Both the position numbers and the translations under genes were made by a program. Below the pieces are notes generated by a model. The model was given only the letters and a program-made list of their open reading frames with translations. It made no database searches and was not told where the DNA came from. From Beijerinckiaceae bacterium (GTDB lineage: Bacteria > Pseudomonadota > Alphaproteobacteria > Rhizobiales > Beijerinckiaceae), in contig CANBNG010000005.1 in assembly GCA_947370975.1 (NCBI GenBank), positions 1 through 64,000 on the forward strand: a stretch of DNA of 64,000 bases, in the 5' to 3' direction. This document shows positions 6,819 through 14,272 of the stretch, one piece after another (within the stretch, counting starts at the first letter, position 1; every line of letters starts with the position of its first letter).

Positions 6819-8303
6819 TCAGGCTGCGGGCGAAACAGGGGTGCGGCGCGGCTCGGAATCGGTGGCTGACGCCGGCAGCGTGAGGCGGAAAGTTGCACCC
6901 TGGCCGGGATCGGCGGGCATCAAGGCGATAGCCCCGCCATGCGCCCGCACGAGATCTGCGGCGATGGCAAGGCCGAGACCTGTGCCGCCTGGCCGTGCAG
7001 AGGCCTTGAAGGGCTCAAAGAGCCGCTTCTGGGCGGCCTTGGGCACCCCGGGCCCCGTATCGGTCACCTCGATCACCACGAGCCCGCTACGGGCTGCTGC
7101 GCTGACGATGACCTCGGCCGCACGGCCAGGCTGCGGCCCAGCATTTTCAAGCGCCTCGAACGCATTGCGGAAGAGATTGAGGAAAACCCGGAACATCTGC
7201 TCGGCATCGGCCTGAACCAATATGTCGCCGCTGACCTCGTTGCGCAGTGCGATTCGCCCCGGCCCGTCCGGGTTGAGCACTTCGGCAGCCTCCGCCACGA
7301 GTCCGCGCAGCGCGACAGACCGCAGCTCCGGCGCGCGCTCGACAGCCTTTCCATAAGTCAGCGTCGATTGGCAGAAGGCGATGGCGCGGTCGAGCGTGCC
7401 CACGAGTTTGGGCGCTAGCCGACGCGCCAGCGGATCGGATAGTGTCGACAGGCGGTCGGAGAGCAATTGCGCGGAAGACAGAATATTGCGCAGGTCATGG
7501 CTGACCTTGGCGACGGCCAGCCCCAGCGCCGCCAGATTTTTCTTTTCGGCCAATTCGCGCGCCAACGCGCGCTGCATGTCGGCAAGCGCCTCTTCGGCGC
7601 GGCCGATCTCATGGTCCATGCCAGATGGCCGGATCACGCGCGATGCATCCTCGGGCGCAGCGCCAAAGGAAATGATGCTCGAAGTCAGGCGACGCACGGG
7701 CTGGAGCACGAGCAGATGGATTGAAACGGCAGCAAGCGTGGCAACGATCAGCGAGATGATCAAGGACAGCAGCAGAATATTGCCGGAATAGACCAGCATC
7801 GCCTGGCGCAGCGGCGCTTCGTTGAGCGTGATCTCGATATATTCGCCACCCATTGGCGCCGGGCCGATGACGGCGATCACGCGGTTGCGCTGTGTCGTCA
7901 GCGTCCGAAACGCCGCGCAGATTGCGTCCAGCAGCCCCGCCTCGCGCGTGTCATAGCGCGCATCGATGCGCGGCGGCATATCGGAGAGCGCGAGCAGGCG
8001 GCGGCTGTCCTGCATCTTGAGCACGATGGTTTTCGCCTGCACGGCCTCCAGCGCATCGGCGATGAGCTTGTCGGGCACTTGCGCCGAAGTCGCATCGAGC
8101 AGCAGCACGGCGGTGGAAGCCGCGCTCAGCCGGTCGCGCAGCCAGTTCTCGCGGAAAATCGCGATCGAGGGCACATAAATCGTGATTTCCGCCAGCATGA
8201 CGAAACTGACAACCAGCAGCAGCACGCGCCCCGCAAGGCCCAGACGTGGCCCTTGCGGGGCCTCTCGACGGTCGGTGGCGGGCTGGTGTCTCTCGTCACG
8301 CAT
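6819..8303 (-). CDS. Orphan sensor histidine kinase
   Basis: A 494-residue membrane histidine kinase. Two membrane helices (about residues 22-44 and 172-200) flank a periplasmic sensor region of roughly 125 residues. They are followed by a HAMP-like linker, a dimerisation/phosphoacceptor helix with KVSHDLRN (His269), and an ATPase domain with the N box LFRNAFEAL, G1 DTGPGV and G2 GGTGLGLA. All catalytic elements are present, so autophosphorylation is expected. No response regulator gene lies nearby. The start is 9 bases after the flavoprotein stop and lacks its own strong ribosome binding site, which suggests translational coupling. The C-terminal 15 residues are a proline/alanine-rich tail. 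The sensor input is unknown; the neighbours suggest a redox or heme-linked signal. Confidence 0.9.
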   Translation of the reverse strand: MRDERHQPATDRREAPQGPRLGLAGRVLLLVVSFVMLAEITIYVPSIAIFRENWLRDRLSAASTAVLLLDATSAQVPDKLIADALEAVQAKTIVLKMQDSRRLLALSDMPPRIDARYDTREAGLLDAICAAFRTLTTQRNRVIAVIGPAPMGGEYIEITLNEAPLRQAMLVYSGNILLLSLIISLIVATLAAVSIHLLVLQPVRRLTSSIISFGAAPEDASRVIRPSGMDHEIGRAEEALADMQRALARELAEKKNLAALGLAVAKVSHDLRNILSSAQLLSDRLSTLSDPLARRLAPKLVGTLDRAIAFCQSTLTYGKAVERAPELRSVALRGLVAEAAEVLNPDGPGRIALRNEVSGDILVQADAEQMFRVFLNLFRNAFEALENAGPQPGRAAEVIVSAAARSGLVVIEVTDTGPGVPKAAQKRLFEPFKASARPGGTGLGLAIAADLVRAHGGAIALMPADPGQGATFRLTLPASATDSEPRRTPVSPAA

Positions 8304-8312
8304 GAAGTGAAT

Positions 8313-9719
8313 TTAGCCGAATTTGCGCAAAAGGCCCAGAGCCGCCCGCAGCCATGGATGTGCGAGGACGGGCGTGAAGGCCTCCTGCGCCGCGCGCCCC
8401 GAAATCTCGCTCAAGGTCGGCCAGGGCAGGACGAGGCCCGCCACCGCGCCGATTTTCAAGTCGCGCGCCATGGCAAGCTGCCAAAGGCCGATCAATTCGG
8501 CCGCCTGCGGCCCGACAATGGCCGCGCCGAGAATTTTGCCGTTGCGGGCAAGGATAACCTTGATGTGCCCGGCCGTCTCGCCCTCGGCGCGGGCGCGATC
8601 ATTGTCGGCAAAGGGCCAGCGCAATACGCGGATCCCACCATGGGCCTTGCGCGCCGCGTCTTCACGCAAGCCCGCGACAGCCATTTCGGGCGCTGTGAAG
8701 AGAGCGCGCGGCACAAGATGGGGCACGACACGCGCGCGCAGGCGGAACAGGGTCGCGCGCAGCACAAGGCTCGCATGATATTGGGCGGCGTGCGCACCGC
8801 CCGCGACATCGCCAATCGCGTAAATGGCCCGGTTGCTTGTGCGCAGATCCGCGCCCACCTCGATGCCGTGGGCGGATGCGCGTACACCGGCGGCTTCGAG
8901 CCCCAGCCCGCCGATATTGGCGCGCCGTCCGCTCGCGGCCAGCAGATGCGTGCCCGCAATCATGCCGCCATCTTCAAGATGCAGACGAAACCCCTCGCCA
9001 TGCGCTTCGGCGCGCAAAACCCGCGTGTTTTCGCGCAGATCGACGCCATCGCGGCGCAAGGAGGAGGTGATGAGATCGGCACATTCAGCATCCTCGTGAC
9101 CAAGCGCCTGCGCGGCCTCGATCAAGGTGACCTGCGCGCCGAGCCTGCAGAACGCCTGCGCCAGCTCCAGCCCGGCGGGCTGCGCGCCGAGCACGACCAG
9201 ATGCGCGGGCAGCGCCGTCAGCTGAAAAATCGTTTCAGTGGTGAGCGTACGGATTTGTTCGAGGCCCGCAATATTGGGCAGCGCGGGCGAAGACCCGGTC
9301 GCGATGATAAAGCGACGCGCGCGGATCATGCGTCCGCCCGCCTCCAGCCGGTCGCGCGCAACAAAGCGACCGTTTGCGCGAAGCAGCGTAATGCCGAGCG
9401 CGCGACAACGCTCCTCTGAACCATTGGGCGCGATAGCGCTGAGAGTTGCGCGCACATGTTGCATCACGCCGGCAAAATCAATTGCAATATCGCGCGCGCT
9501 TACGCCGAATGTCGATGCGCCGCGCATGTCATGGGCCACGCGCGCGCCAGCCATCAGCACCTTTGCGGCAAGCGCGCCATGGTTGAGAAAAGCCCCATCC
9601 ATTGGGCCTTTCTCGACCAGCACCACGGATACGCCCATGGCGGCGGCGGAGGCCGCCACCGACAGGCCGCCGTCCCCTGCCCCGATGATGCAGAGGTCGG
9701 GCGTCAACACCTCCTCCAT
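8313..9719 (-). CDS. Lipoamide-dehydrogenase-like flavoprotein lacking redox cysteines
   Basis: A 468-residue protein with the whole fold of class I pyridine nucleotide-disulfide oxidoreductases. It has the FAD-binding GAGDGG at residue 13, an ATGS motif, a second dinucleotide motif (VVLGAQPAGLELAQAFCRLG), the flavin-contacting YAIGDVA, and the C-terminal dimer domain. In dihydrolipoamide dehydrogenase and mercuric reductase the active site is C-L-N-x-G-C; here it reads F44-L-N-H-G-A49, so both cysteines are gone. The C-terminal HPT motif that supplies the catalytic histidine is W433-P-T. The protein should bind FAD and perhaps NAD(P)H but cannot do disulfide chemistry. The start at 9719 is supported by AGGAGGTG just upstream; the open frame extends to 9764 inside the previous gene. 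Confidence 0.88.
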   Translation of the reverse strand: MEEVLTPDLCIIGAGDGGLSVAASAAAMGVSVVLVEKGPMDGAFLNHGALAAKVLMAGARVAHDMRGASTFGVSARDIAIDFAGVMQHVRATLSAIAPNGSEERCRALGITLLRANGRFVARDRLEAGGRMIRARRFIIATGSSPALPNIAGLEQIRTLTTETIFQLTALPAHLVVLGAQPAGLELAQAFCRLGAQVTLIEAAQALGHEDAECADLITSSLRRDGVDLRENTRVLRAEAHGEGFRLHLEDGGMIAGTHLLAASGRRANIGGLGLEAAGVRASAHGIEVGADLRTSNRAIYAIGDVAGGAHAAQYHASLVLRATLFRLRARVVPHLVPRALFTAPEMAVAGLREDAARKAHGGIRVLRWPFADNDRARAEGETAGHIKVILARNGKILGAAIVGPQAAELIGLWQLAMARDLKIGAVAGLVLPWPTLSEISGRAAQEAFTPVLAHPWLRAALGLLRKFG

Positions 9720-9741
9720 CGCACCTCCTGTCGCGAATGCT

Positions 9742-10320
9742 TCAGCGCAGCAGCGCGACGCCAATGAGCCAGGCGTGGCCGTATTTCAGCATGAGGCCAT
9801 AGAGCAGCACGCCCGCAACAACGACAATGACATCGTTACGCACGCCGCCACGCTTGGCGCCGAGCGGCCCGAGCGCGCCGCGCTTCTTCACCGAAATGCG
9901 GTCATAGACGCCATAAGCGAGAAAGCTGCCAAACAGGATCACGCCCGCAAGGTCGCCATTGGCGATGAGATGGGCAAGCGCCCAGATCTTGACCGCCGCC
10001 AGCATCGGATGTTTGGCGCGCGTATGAATTTGCGAGGGCACATAAGTCGCCACCAGCAGGATGAAGGCGGGCAGCATGAGGGCGAAGGCAATATGCTTCG
10101 TCCAAACGGGCGGGGTCCACAGCACCATGTTCCAATCGGCGGTGCGCGCCACGCCAAAGCCCTTCACGACAAGGACAATGCCCACCAGCGACACGAGGCC
10201 GAACAGCAGCTTGTAGCCCATCTCGCCAAGCTTGAGGCGCAGGTTGGCGCGGACTGCGGGAAAGGTTGGCACAAGATGAGCGCCAAAAAACAGGATGAGG
10301 CCGGCGAGAAAAATCAGCAT
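9742..10320 (-). CDS. NnrU family integral membrane protein
   Basis: A 192-residue protein with about five or six hydrophobic helices. It contains features I associate with the NnrU family: LFFGAHLVP near the start, WTKHIAFALMLP, and HPMLAAVKIWALAHLIANGD in the middle, with conserved histidines in or near membrane helices. NnrU was described beside nitrite and nitric oxide reductase genes, and the plant zeta-carotene isomerase Z-ISO is a heme-binding relative; a heme ligand role for these histidines is therefore plausible but inferred. It is the first gene of a minus-strand unit with the flavoprotein and histidine kinase, and its stop lies 22 bases before the next start. No denitrification genes are in the window. 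Confidence 0.85.
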   Translation of the reverse strand: MLIFLAGLILFFGAHLVPTFPAVRANLRLKLGEMGYKLLFGLVSLVGIVLVVKGFGVARTADWNMVLWTPPVWTKHIAFALMLPAFILLVATYVPSQIHTRAKHPMLAAVKIWALAHLIANGDLAGVILFGSFLAYGVYDRISVKKRGALGPLGAKRGGVRNDVIVVVAGVLLYGLMLKYGHAWLIGVALLR

Positions 10321-10490
10321 GAAAAATACCTGAAAAAGCAGCCGCGATTCGCAAAGCCGTCTGGGCCAGAGGCTAGAGCAATTCGGGCGCTCGGCAAGCG
10401 CACAGAAAAATGTCTCGCAAAAAAGGTAAAGGCAGCCTCAGAAGCTGCGGCCAAGCTTGGGAGCCCGGCCAGCAGGCAGCCTTGCTTGCC

Positions 10491-11471
10491 TTATCCGATC
10501 CGCGCGCTCAGCTTCTCGTAAAGCGCGTTGCGAGCGCTGAAGACATAATCCATCTGTGCGACAGTCACATGTTGCGCACCGGCCTGGATCAGCCAGTCGG
10601 CGAGTGCCGCGACTTTCTTCCGGGGCGCGACCAGCGTCAGCGGGCCGTCCTTGGCAATCCCAAAGAGCGCGCGTGCGCCAAATTGCACGTCGGCCTCTGC
10701 CACCAGCGCCGCGCGGTCGCCCGGCACGATGGCGCAGACCTGCCGCGTGGTGCGGGCTTCTTCCTCGGCCGAGATGCGGCCAAGAATGGCGCGCGCCAGT
10801 TCACGCGTGCGCGCTGTCCAATTGGCTGTGAGGGAGGCAACGAGATTGGCCTCCGAGCGCAGCATCACGCCGTCGTCGAGGATCTTCAGCGCATTGGCGG
10901 CGAGCGTCGCGCCCGTTGTCGTGATGTCGACAATGAGTTCGGCCTGTCCGGCGGCAGGCGCCCCCTCCGTCGCGCCGAGGCTTTCGACGATGCGGTAATC
11001 GGTGACGCCGGTCTGCGCAAAAAACATGCGCGTGAGATTGACGTATTTTGTGGCCACGCGCATGCGCTCGCCGCGCCGTGCGCGAAAAGCGGCTGCGACA
11101 TCTTCGAGATCAGCCATGGTGCGCACGTCGATCCAGGCCTGCGGCACAGCCACAACGACGTTCGCATTGCCAAAGCCGAGCGGCGTCAGCAGTTCAACCT
11201 TGGCATCGGCGTCGGGCAAGGTCTCGCGCACGAGATCTTCGCCCGTGACGCCCATATGCGCCGTGCCTGCCGCCAATTGGCTGACGATTTCAGAGGCCGA
11301 CAGAAAGGCGATTTCCACGCCTTCAAGGCCAGCCAGCGTGCCCCGATAATCGCGCAGACCACGACCGCGCACGACCTCAAGGCCCGCGCGACCGAAAAAG
11401 GCATTGGCGTTTTCCTGCAACCGGCCCTTGGAGGGCACGGCGAGGACGAGATTGGAATTGGTTTCGCTCAT
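10491..11471 (-). CDS. hisG: ATP phosphoribosyltransferase, catalytic subunit
   Basis: HisG joins ATP and PRPP in the first step of histidine synthesis. Motifs seen are VPSKGRL near the start, a MGVTGEDLV segment, and the PRPP loop DITTTGATLAANAL near residue 185. The protein has 326 residues, longer than the short catalytic HisG (about 210-230) that usually depends on HisZ. The extra C-terminal part (LTLVAPRKKVAALADWLIQA and after) resembles the ACT-like regulatory domain of long HisG. The ATG at 11471 overlaps the hisZ stop by one base (TGATG), so the two are translationally coupled; the upstream ATG at 11504 lies inside hisZ and is unlikely. Histidine feedback inhibition is expected. Confidence 0.93.
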   Translation of the reverse strand: MSETNSNLVLAVPSKGRLQENANAFFGRAGLEVVRGRGLRDYRGTLAGLEGVEIAFLSASEIVSQLAAGTAHMGVTGEDLVRETLPDADAKVELLTPLGFGNANVVVAVPQAWIDVRTMADLEDVAAAFRARRGERMRVATKYVNLTRMFFAQTGVTDYRIVESLGATEGAPAAGQAELIVDITTTGATLAANALKILDDGVMLRSEANLVASLTANWTARTRELARAILGRISAEEEARTTRQVCAIVPGDRAALVAEADVQFGARALFGIAKDGPLTLVAPRKKVAALADWLIQAGAQHVTVAQMDYVFSARNALYEKLSARIG

Positions 11472-12640
11472 CACGCGCCTCCCGCGCCAAACAGCCGGTC
11501 GCACCAGATCGCGGCGCCGACGGCGGGAATATCCTCATTTGCGCCCAGCGTGCGCATCAGCCGGTCATAACGGCCGCCCCCGATCACCGGGCGGGTGTCG
11601 CCACTGGCAGGATCGAAAGCCTCGAAGACGAAGCCCGTGTAATAATCGAGATTGCGCGCAAAGCCTGCGGCAAAGGCGAGGCGCGAAAGATCAAGCCCGC
11701 GCGCCGTCAGGAAATTCAGCCGGGCGTCAAACCCGTCGAGCACGGCGGAGAGATCGAGCTTCGTCGCAGCGGCAAGCTTGCGCAGGCGACTGGAGGCAGC
11801 ATCGGGATCGCCCGCAATGGCGAGGAAGGTTTCCAGAATCTCGCGCTTTTCGAGGCTGAAGCCATCGCCTGCCTGTGCCGAGGCCTGCTCAAGATAGCGC
11901 TCGGCGATTTCATTGGCCGAGCGCCCGCCGACAGAGGAAATGCCCGCAATCGAGAGCAGATCCTGCACGAGCGCGCGCGCACCCGCGCGATCGACGCCCG
12001 CCAGCGCCGCCAGAACGCCGGAATGATCGGCAGCGGTCGAGGTGGTTTCGCGCTCGAGAATGGCAGCCAGCGGCTGGCCCAGCGCATGGCCCCGACGAAT
12101 GCGGCGCAGCCAGACGGGCGGCAGCTCGAGCGTATCGAGGAGACGGGCAAAAATGCCGGCGTCGCCGATGCGCACCGACAGCTTGGCACGACCGGCCTGT
12201 TCGGCAGCTTCCAGCGCGAGGCTCAGTACCTCGGCATCTGCCGCCTCACGGTCCATGCGCCCGAAGCTCTCAAGTCCGGCCTGATGAAATTCAGCACCAG
12301 CCCCCGCCCGGAAGCGGAAAACAGGGCCAAGATAGGAATGGCTGGCCGGACGCCCGGCCTCGGGGGAAGCCAGATAGGCCCGACAGACCGGGATCGTATA
12401 TTCAGGGCGCAGACAATATTCGGCGCCCGAGGCATCCGAGGTCAGGTAGATGCGACCGCGAATATCCTCGCCCGCGAGGTCGAGGAAAATCGCGGCCGGT
12501 TGCAGGAGCGGGGGCTCGGTGCGCGGAAAGCCTGCCGCCACGAGATGGGCAAGCACAGCTTCCCGCCGTCCCGCCGCCTCGGGGCCCTCCGCCACGCTCT
12601 GTCCGTTCCTGTCCACGGGTCCGCATCCTTTTGCAGCCAA
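11471..12640 (-). CDS. hisZ: ATP phosphoribosyltransferase regulatory subunit
   Basis: A 389-residue class II aminoacyl-tRNA-synthetase-like protein related to HisRS. It contains a motif 2-like YCLRPEYTIPVCRAYL segment, HQAGLESFGR, and a late GFARNLDYYTGFVFEAFD with VIGGGRYDRL, as in HisRS and HisZ. It does not charge tRNA; HisZ forms a hetero-octamer with HisG and is needed for activity and histidine feedback. It is one base-overlapped with hisG downstream. In many relatives hisS directly precedes hisZ, but here the upstream neighbour is a cupin gene, so hisS must be elsewhere. No better start is seen than the ATG at 12640. Confidence 0.92.
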   Translation of the reverse strand: MAAKGCGPVDRNGQSVAEGPEAAGRREAVLAHLVAAGFPRTEPPLLQPAAIFLDLAGEDIRGRIYLTSDASGAEYCLRPEYTIPVCRAYLASPEAGRPASHSYLGPVFRFRAGAGAEFHQAGLESFGRMDREAADAEVLSLALEAAEQAGRAKLSVRIGDAGIFARLLDTLELPPVWLRRIRRGHALGQPLAAILERETTSTAADHSGVLAALAGVDRAGARALVQDLLSIAGISSVGGRSANEIAERYLEQASAQAGDGFSLEKREILETFLAIAGDPDAASSRLRKLAAATKLDLSAVLDGFDARLNFLTARGLDLSRLAFAAGFARNLDYYTGFVFEAFDPASGDTRPVIGGGRYDRLMRTLGANEDIPAVGAAIWCDRLFGAGGA

Positions 12641-12727
12641 ATTCGCCCCGCTTGTAGCAAGGCAGAAAGCCAGATGCGAAGCATTTTACAGCATATAGGT
12701 GAACGCCACCTTTGAGGGCGTCCAGGC

Positions 12728-13249
12728 TCAGGCGTGGCGGGCGCCAACACCCTCGCCGCGCTGGACGGCATCGCCAATGCCCAGCGGCTCGGCATCCACG
12801 AGCACAAAGGCCATGCGGCAGACCTCGGGGCCCTTGTTGCGCCAGGCATGATAGGTGCCGCGCTGGATCATGACATCGCCCGGCCCCATCGTGACCTTCT
12901 CGTCGCCATCCAGATCCATCTCGATCTCGCCCGAGAGCACGATAATGTAATCGATGGTCTCGGTGCGGTGGCGGCGGGGCACATTGCCGGGCGGATATTC
13001 GGCGATCATAAAGCGGGTGCCGCGCTCGGGCGGATAGGTGCCGAGCGTGCGCGCGCCCATGTCCTCGGCATCATCGCCCACCGGCATGGTGCAGGGCGCG
13101 CTGTCTGTGCACCAGAGCAGCGTCGAGAACTGGCCAGGCCGCGAGGACTTGGTGTTGGTGGCCGGCATATCGGTCAAAACCTTGGCCGTTCCACCAGAAT
13201 CATGGCCCGTGACGATGCGGCGGATGACCTGCGGCTTGCGCTCGCTCAT
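12728..13249 (-). CDS. Cupin domain protein
   Basis: A 173-residue soluble protein with one cupin barrel in the C-terminal half. Motif 1 is visible as RRHRTETIDYIIVLSGEIEM (His, His/Arg, Glu metal ligands) and motif 2 as GDVMIQRGTYHAWRN with the final histidine. The N-terminal 60 residues carry an AKVLTDMPATNTKSSRPGQF stretch seen in cupins annotated only as conserved proteins. It probably binds a divalent metal. The ligand and reaction are unknown. The ATG has a very strong ribosome binding site (GGGAGGTAAAAC). It is a single gene upstream of hisZ with 87 bases between them. Confidence 0.85.
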   Translation of the reverse strand: MSERKPQVIRRIVTGHDSGGTAKVLTDMPATNTKSSRPGQFSTLLWCTDSAPCTMPVGDDAEDMGARTLGTYPPERGTRFMIAEYPPGNVPRRHRTETIDYIIVLSGEIEMDLDGDEKVTMGPGDVMIQRGTYHAWRNKGPEVCRMAFVLVDAEPLGIGDAVQRGEGVGARHA

Positions 13250-13572
13250 GTTTTACCTCCCTATGCGCCCCTTCGGGGCCTGTTCTTGCAGGCCGGGCGT
13301 TCTGCGCCCGATGTCTGCAAGTCTGCCACGGAGCGCGGCCGCTGTCTTGTGGGGCGGGAAAGCCCTGCAGGAACGGCGAACATCAATTGACTCGGCTGGC
13401 GGCTTGCCCCTATAAGCTCGCCAGCGAATTCGGCACGCGCCGACGTCGTCCATACTCGCATGCCGCCCTCTGGTGGCGCGCGACAGGGCACGGCGCAAAC
13501 CTCGACTTATCTGGAACAGCCACCAGGCCTCTAAAGGCCGCCGGGGCGTTCCCATGGAACCGGAGCAGACCC
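13250..13572. other. Intergenic region with the rpmH promoter and leader
   Basis: Divergent intergenic region between the cupin gene and rpmH. Its left part contains several GC-rich inverted repeats close to the cupin start (for example around 13266-13310). Its right half carries a sigma70 promoter at 13387-13416 followed by about 150 bases of untranslated rpmH leader. Short open frames cross the region but none is supported as a gene. Confidence 0.55.
13387..13416 (+). promoter_or_regulatory. Sigma70-type promoter for rpmH-rnpA-yidC
   Basis: A -35 box TTGACT (13387-13392) and a -10 box TATAAG (13411-13416) are separated by 18 bases. Both are close to the vegetative consensus, and the pair lies about 155 bases upstream of the rpmH start on the coding strand, as expected for a highly expressed ribosomal protein operon. 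Confidence 0.65.
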
Positions 13573-13707
13573 GTGAAGCGGACTTATCAACCCAGCAAGA
13601 TCGTGCGCAAGCGTCGCCACGGCTTCCGCTCGCGTATGGCGACCGTCGGTGGCCGTCGCGTCATCGCAGCCCGTCGTTCGCGCGGCCGCAAGCGCCTCTC
13701 GGCCTGA
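13573..13707 (+). CDS. rpmH: 50S ribosomal protein L34
   Basis: L34 is a small basic protein of the large ribosomal subunit. The 44 residues (MKRTYQPSKIVRKRRHGF onward, ending GRKRLSA) match the family over its full length. The start codon is GTG at 13573; the open frame continues upstream but the extension is not L34-like. It is the first gene of the conserved rpmH-rnpA-yidC cluster and its transcript probably starts at the promoter near 13387. Confidence 0.97.
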   Translation: MKRTYQPSKIVRKRRHGFRSRMATVGGRRVIAARRSRGRKRLSA

Positions 13708-13748
13708 TTGGCCTGAGCGCGGGTCTCGCGCAACGAGGGCAAGGCCTG

Positions 13749-14222
13749 ATGAATGGCCATGACGGCGTGAGCCGAGACCAGCACGAAATAAGTCCTGCGG
13801 GAGCGCCAGCGCCCCGCAAGACACGAACGGCGGCCTTCGCACGGCTGAAAAAGCGCTCCGAATTCCTGGCCACAGCCAAGGGCGTCCGCCAGCATGAGGC
13901 GGCTTTCACCCTGCAGGCCATTGCTCGCGAAGCGAGCGGGGACTCCGATGCCGACGCCCGCAGGTTCGGGCTCACCATCACCAAAAAGACCGGCAATTCC
14001 GTGGTGCGCAACCGCATCCGGAGACGCCTGCGCGAAGCCTTGCGCCTGTCTGGCGCAGCGGGACGCGATGTGGCGGAGGGCCGGACCGGCGATTATGTGA
14101 TCGTTGCGCGGCGCGAAGCGCTGTCACGCGATTTCACAGCGCTGGCCTCAGATATCGCAGGCGCGGTGACCCGCGCCGACCGGCGACTGGCAAAGCCCAA
14201 GACAAAGCCGGCCGCCCCCTGA
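13749..14222 (+). CDS. rnpA: Ribonuclease P protein component
   Basis: RnpA is the protein cofactor of RNase P, which trims the 5' leader of tRNA precursors. The 157-residue protein has the expected LKKRSEF motif, then RFGLTITKKTGNSVVRNRIR followed by RRLREALR, the basic RNR motif that contacts catalytic RNA. About 30 N-terminal residues (MNGHDGVSRDQHE...) precede the family core, so the true start may be further in. It lies 41 bases after rpmH. The C-terminal tail is lysine/proline rich (AKPKTKPAAP). Confidence 0.93.
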   Translation: MNGHDGVSRDQHEISPAGAPAPRKTRTAAFARLKKRSEFLATAKGVRQHEAAFTLQAIAREASGDSDADARRFGLTITKKTGNSVVRNRIRRRLREALRLSGAAGRDVAEGRTGDYVIVARREALSRDFTALASDIAGAVTRADRRLAKPKTKPAAP

Positions 14223-14272
14223 TTTGACCCATGCCCGCCGACCCTTTTCCCAAAGACACCAGGCCCGACAAA

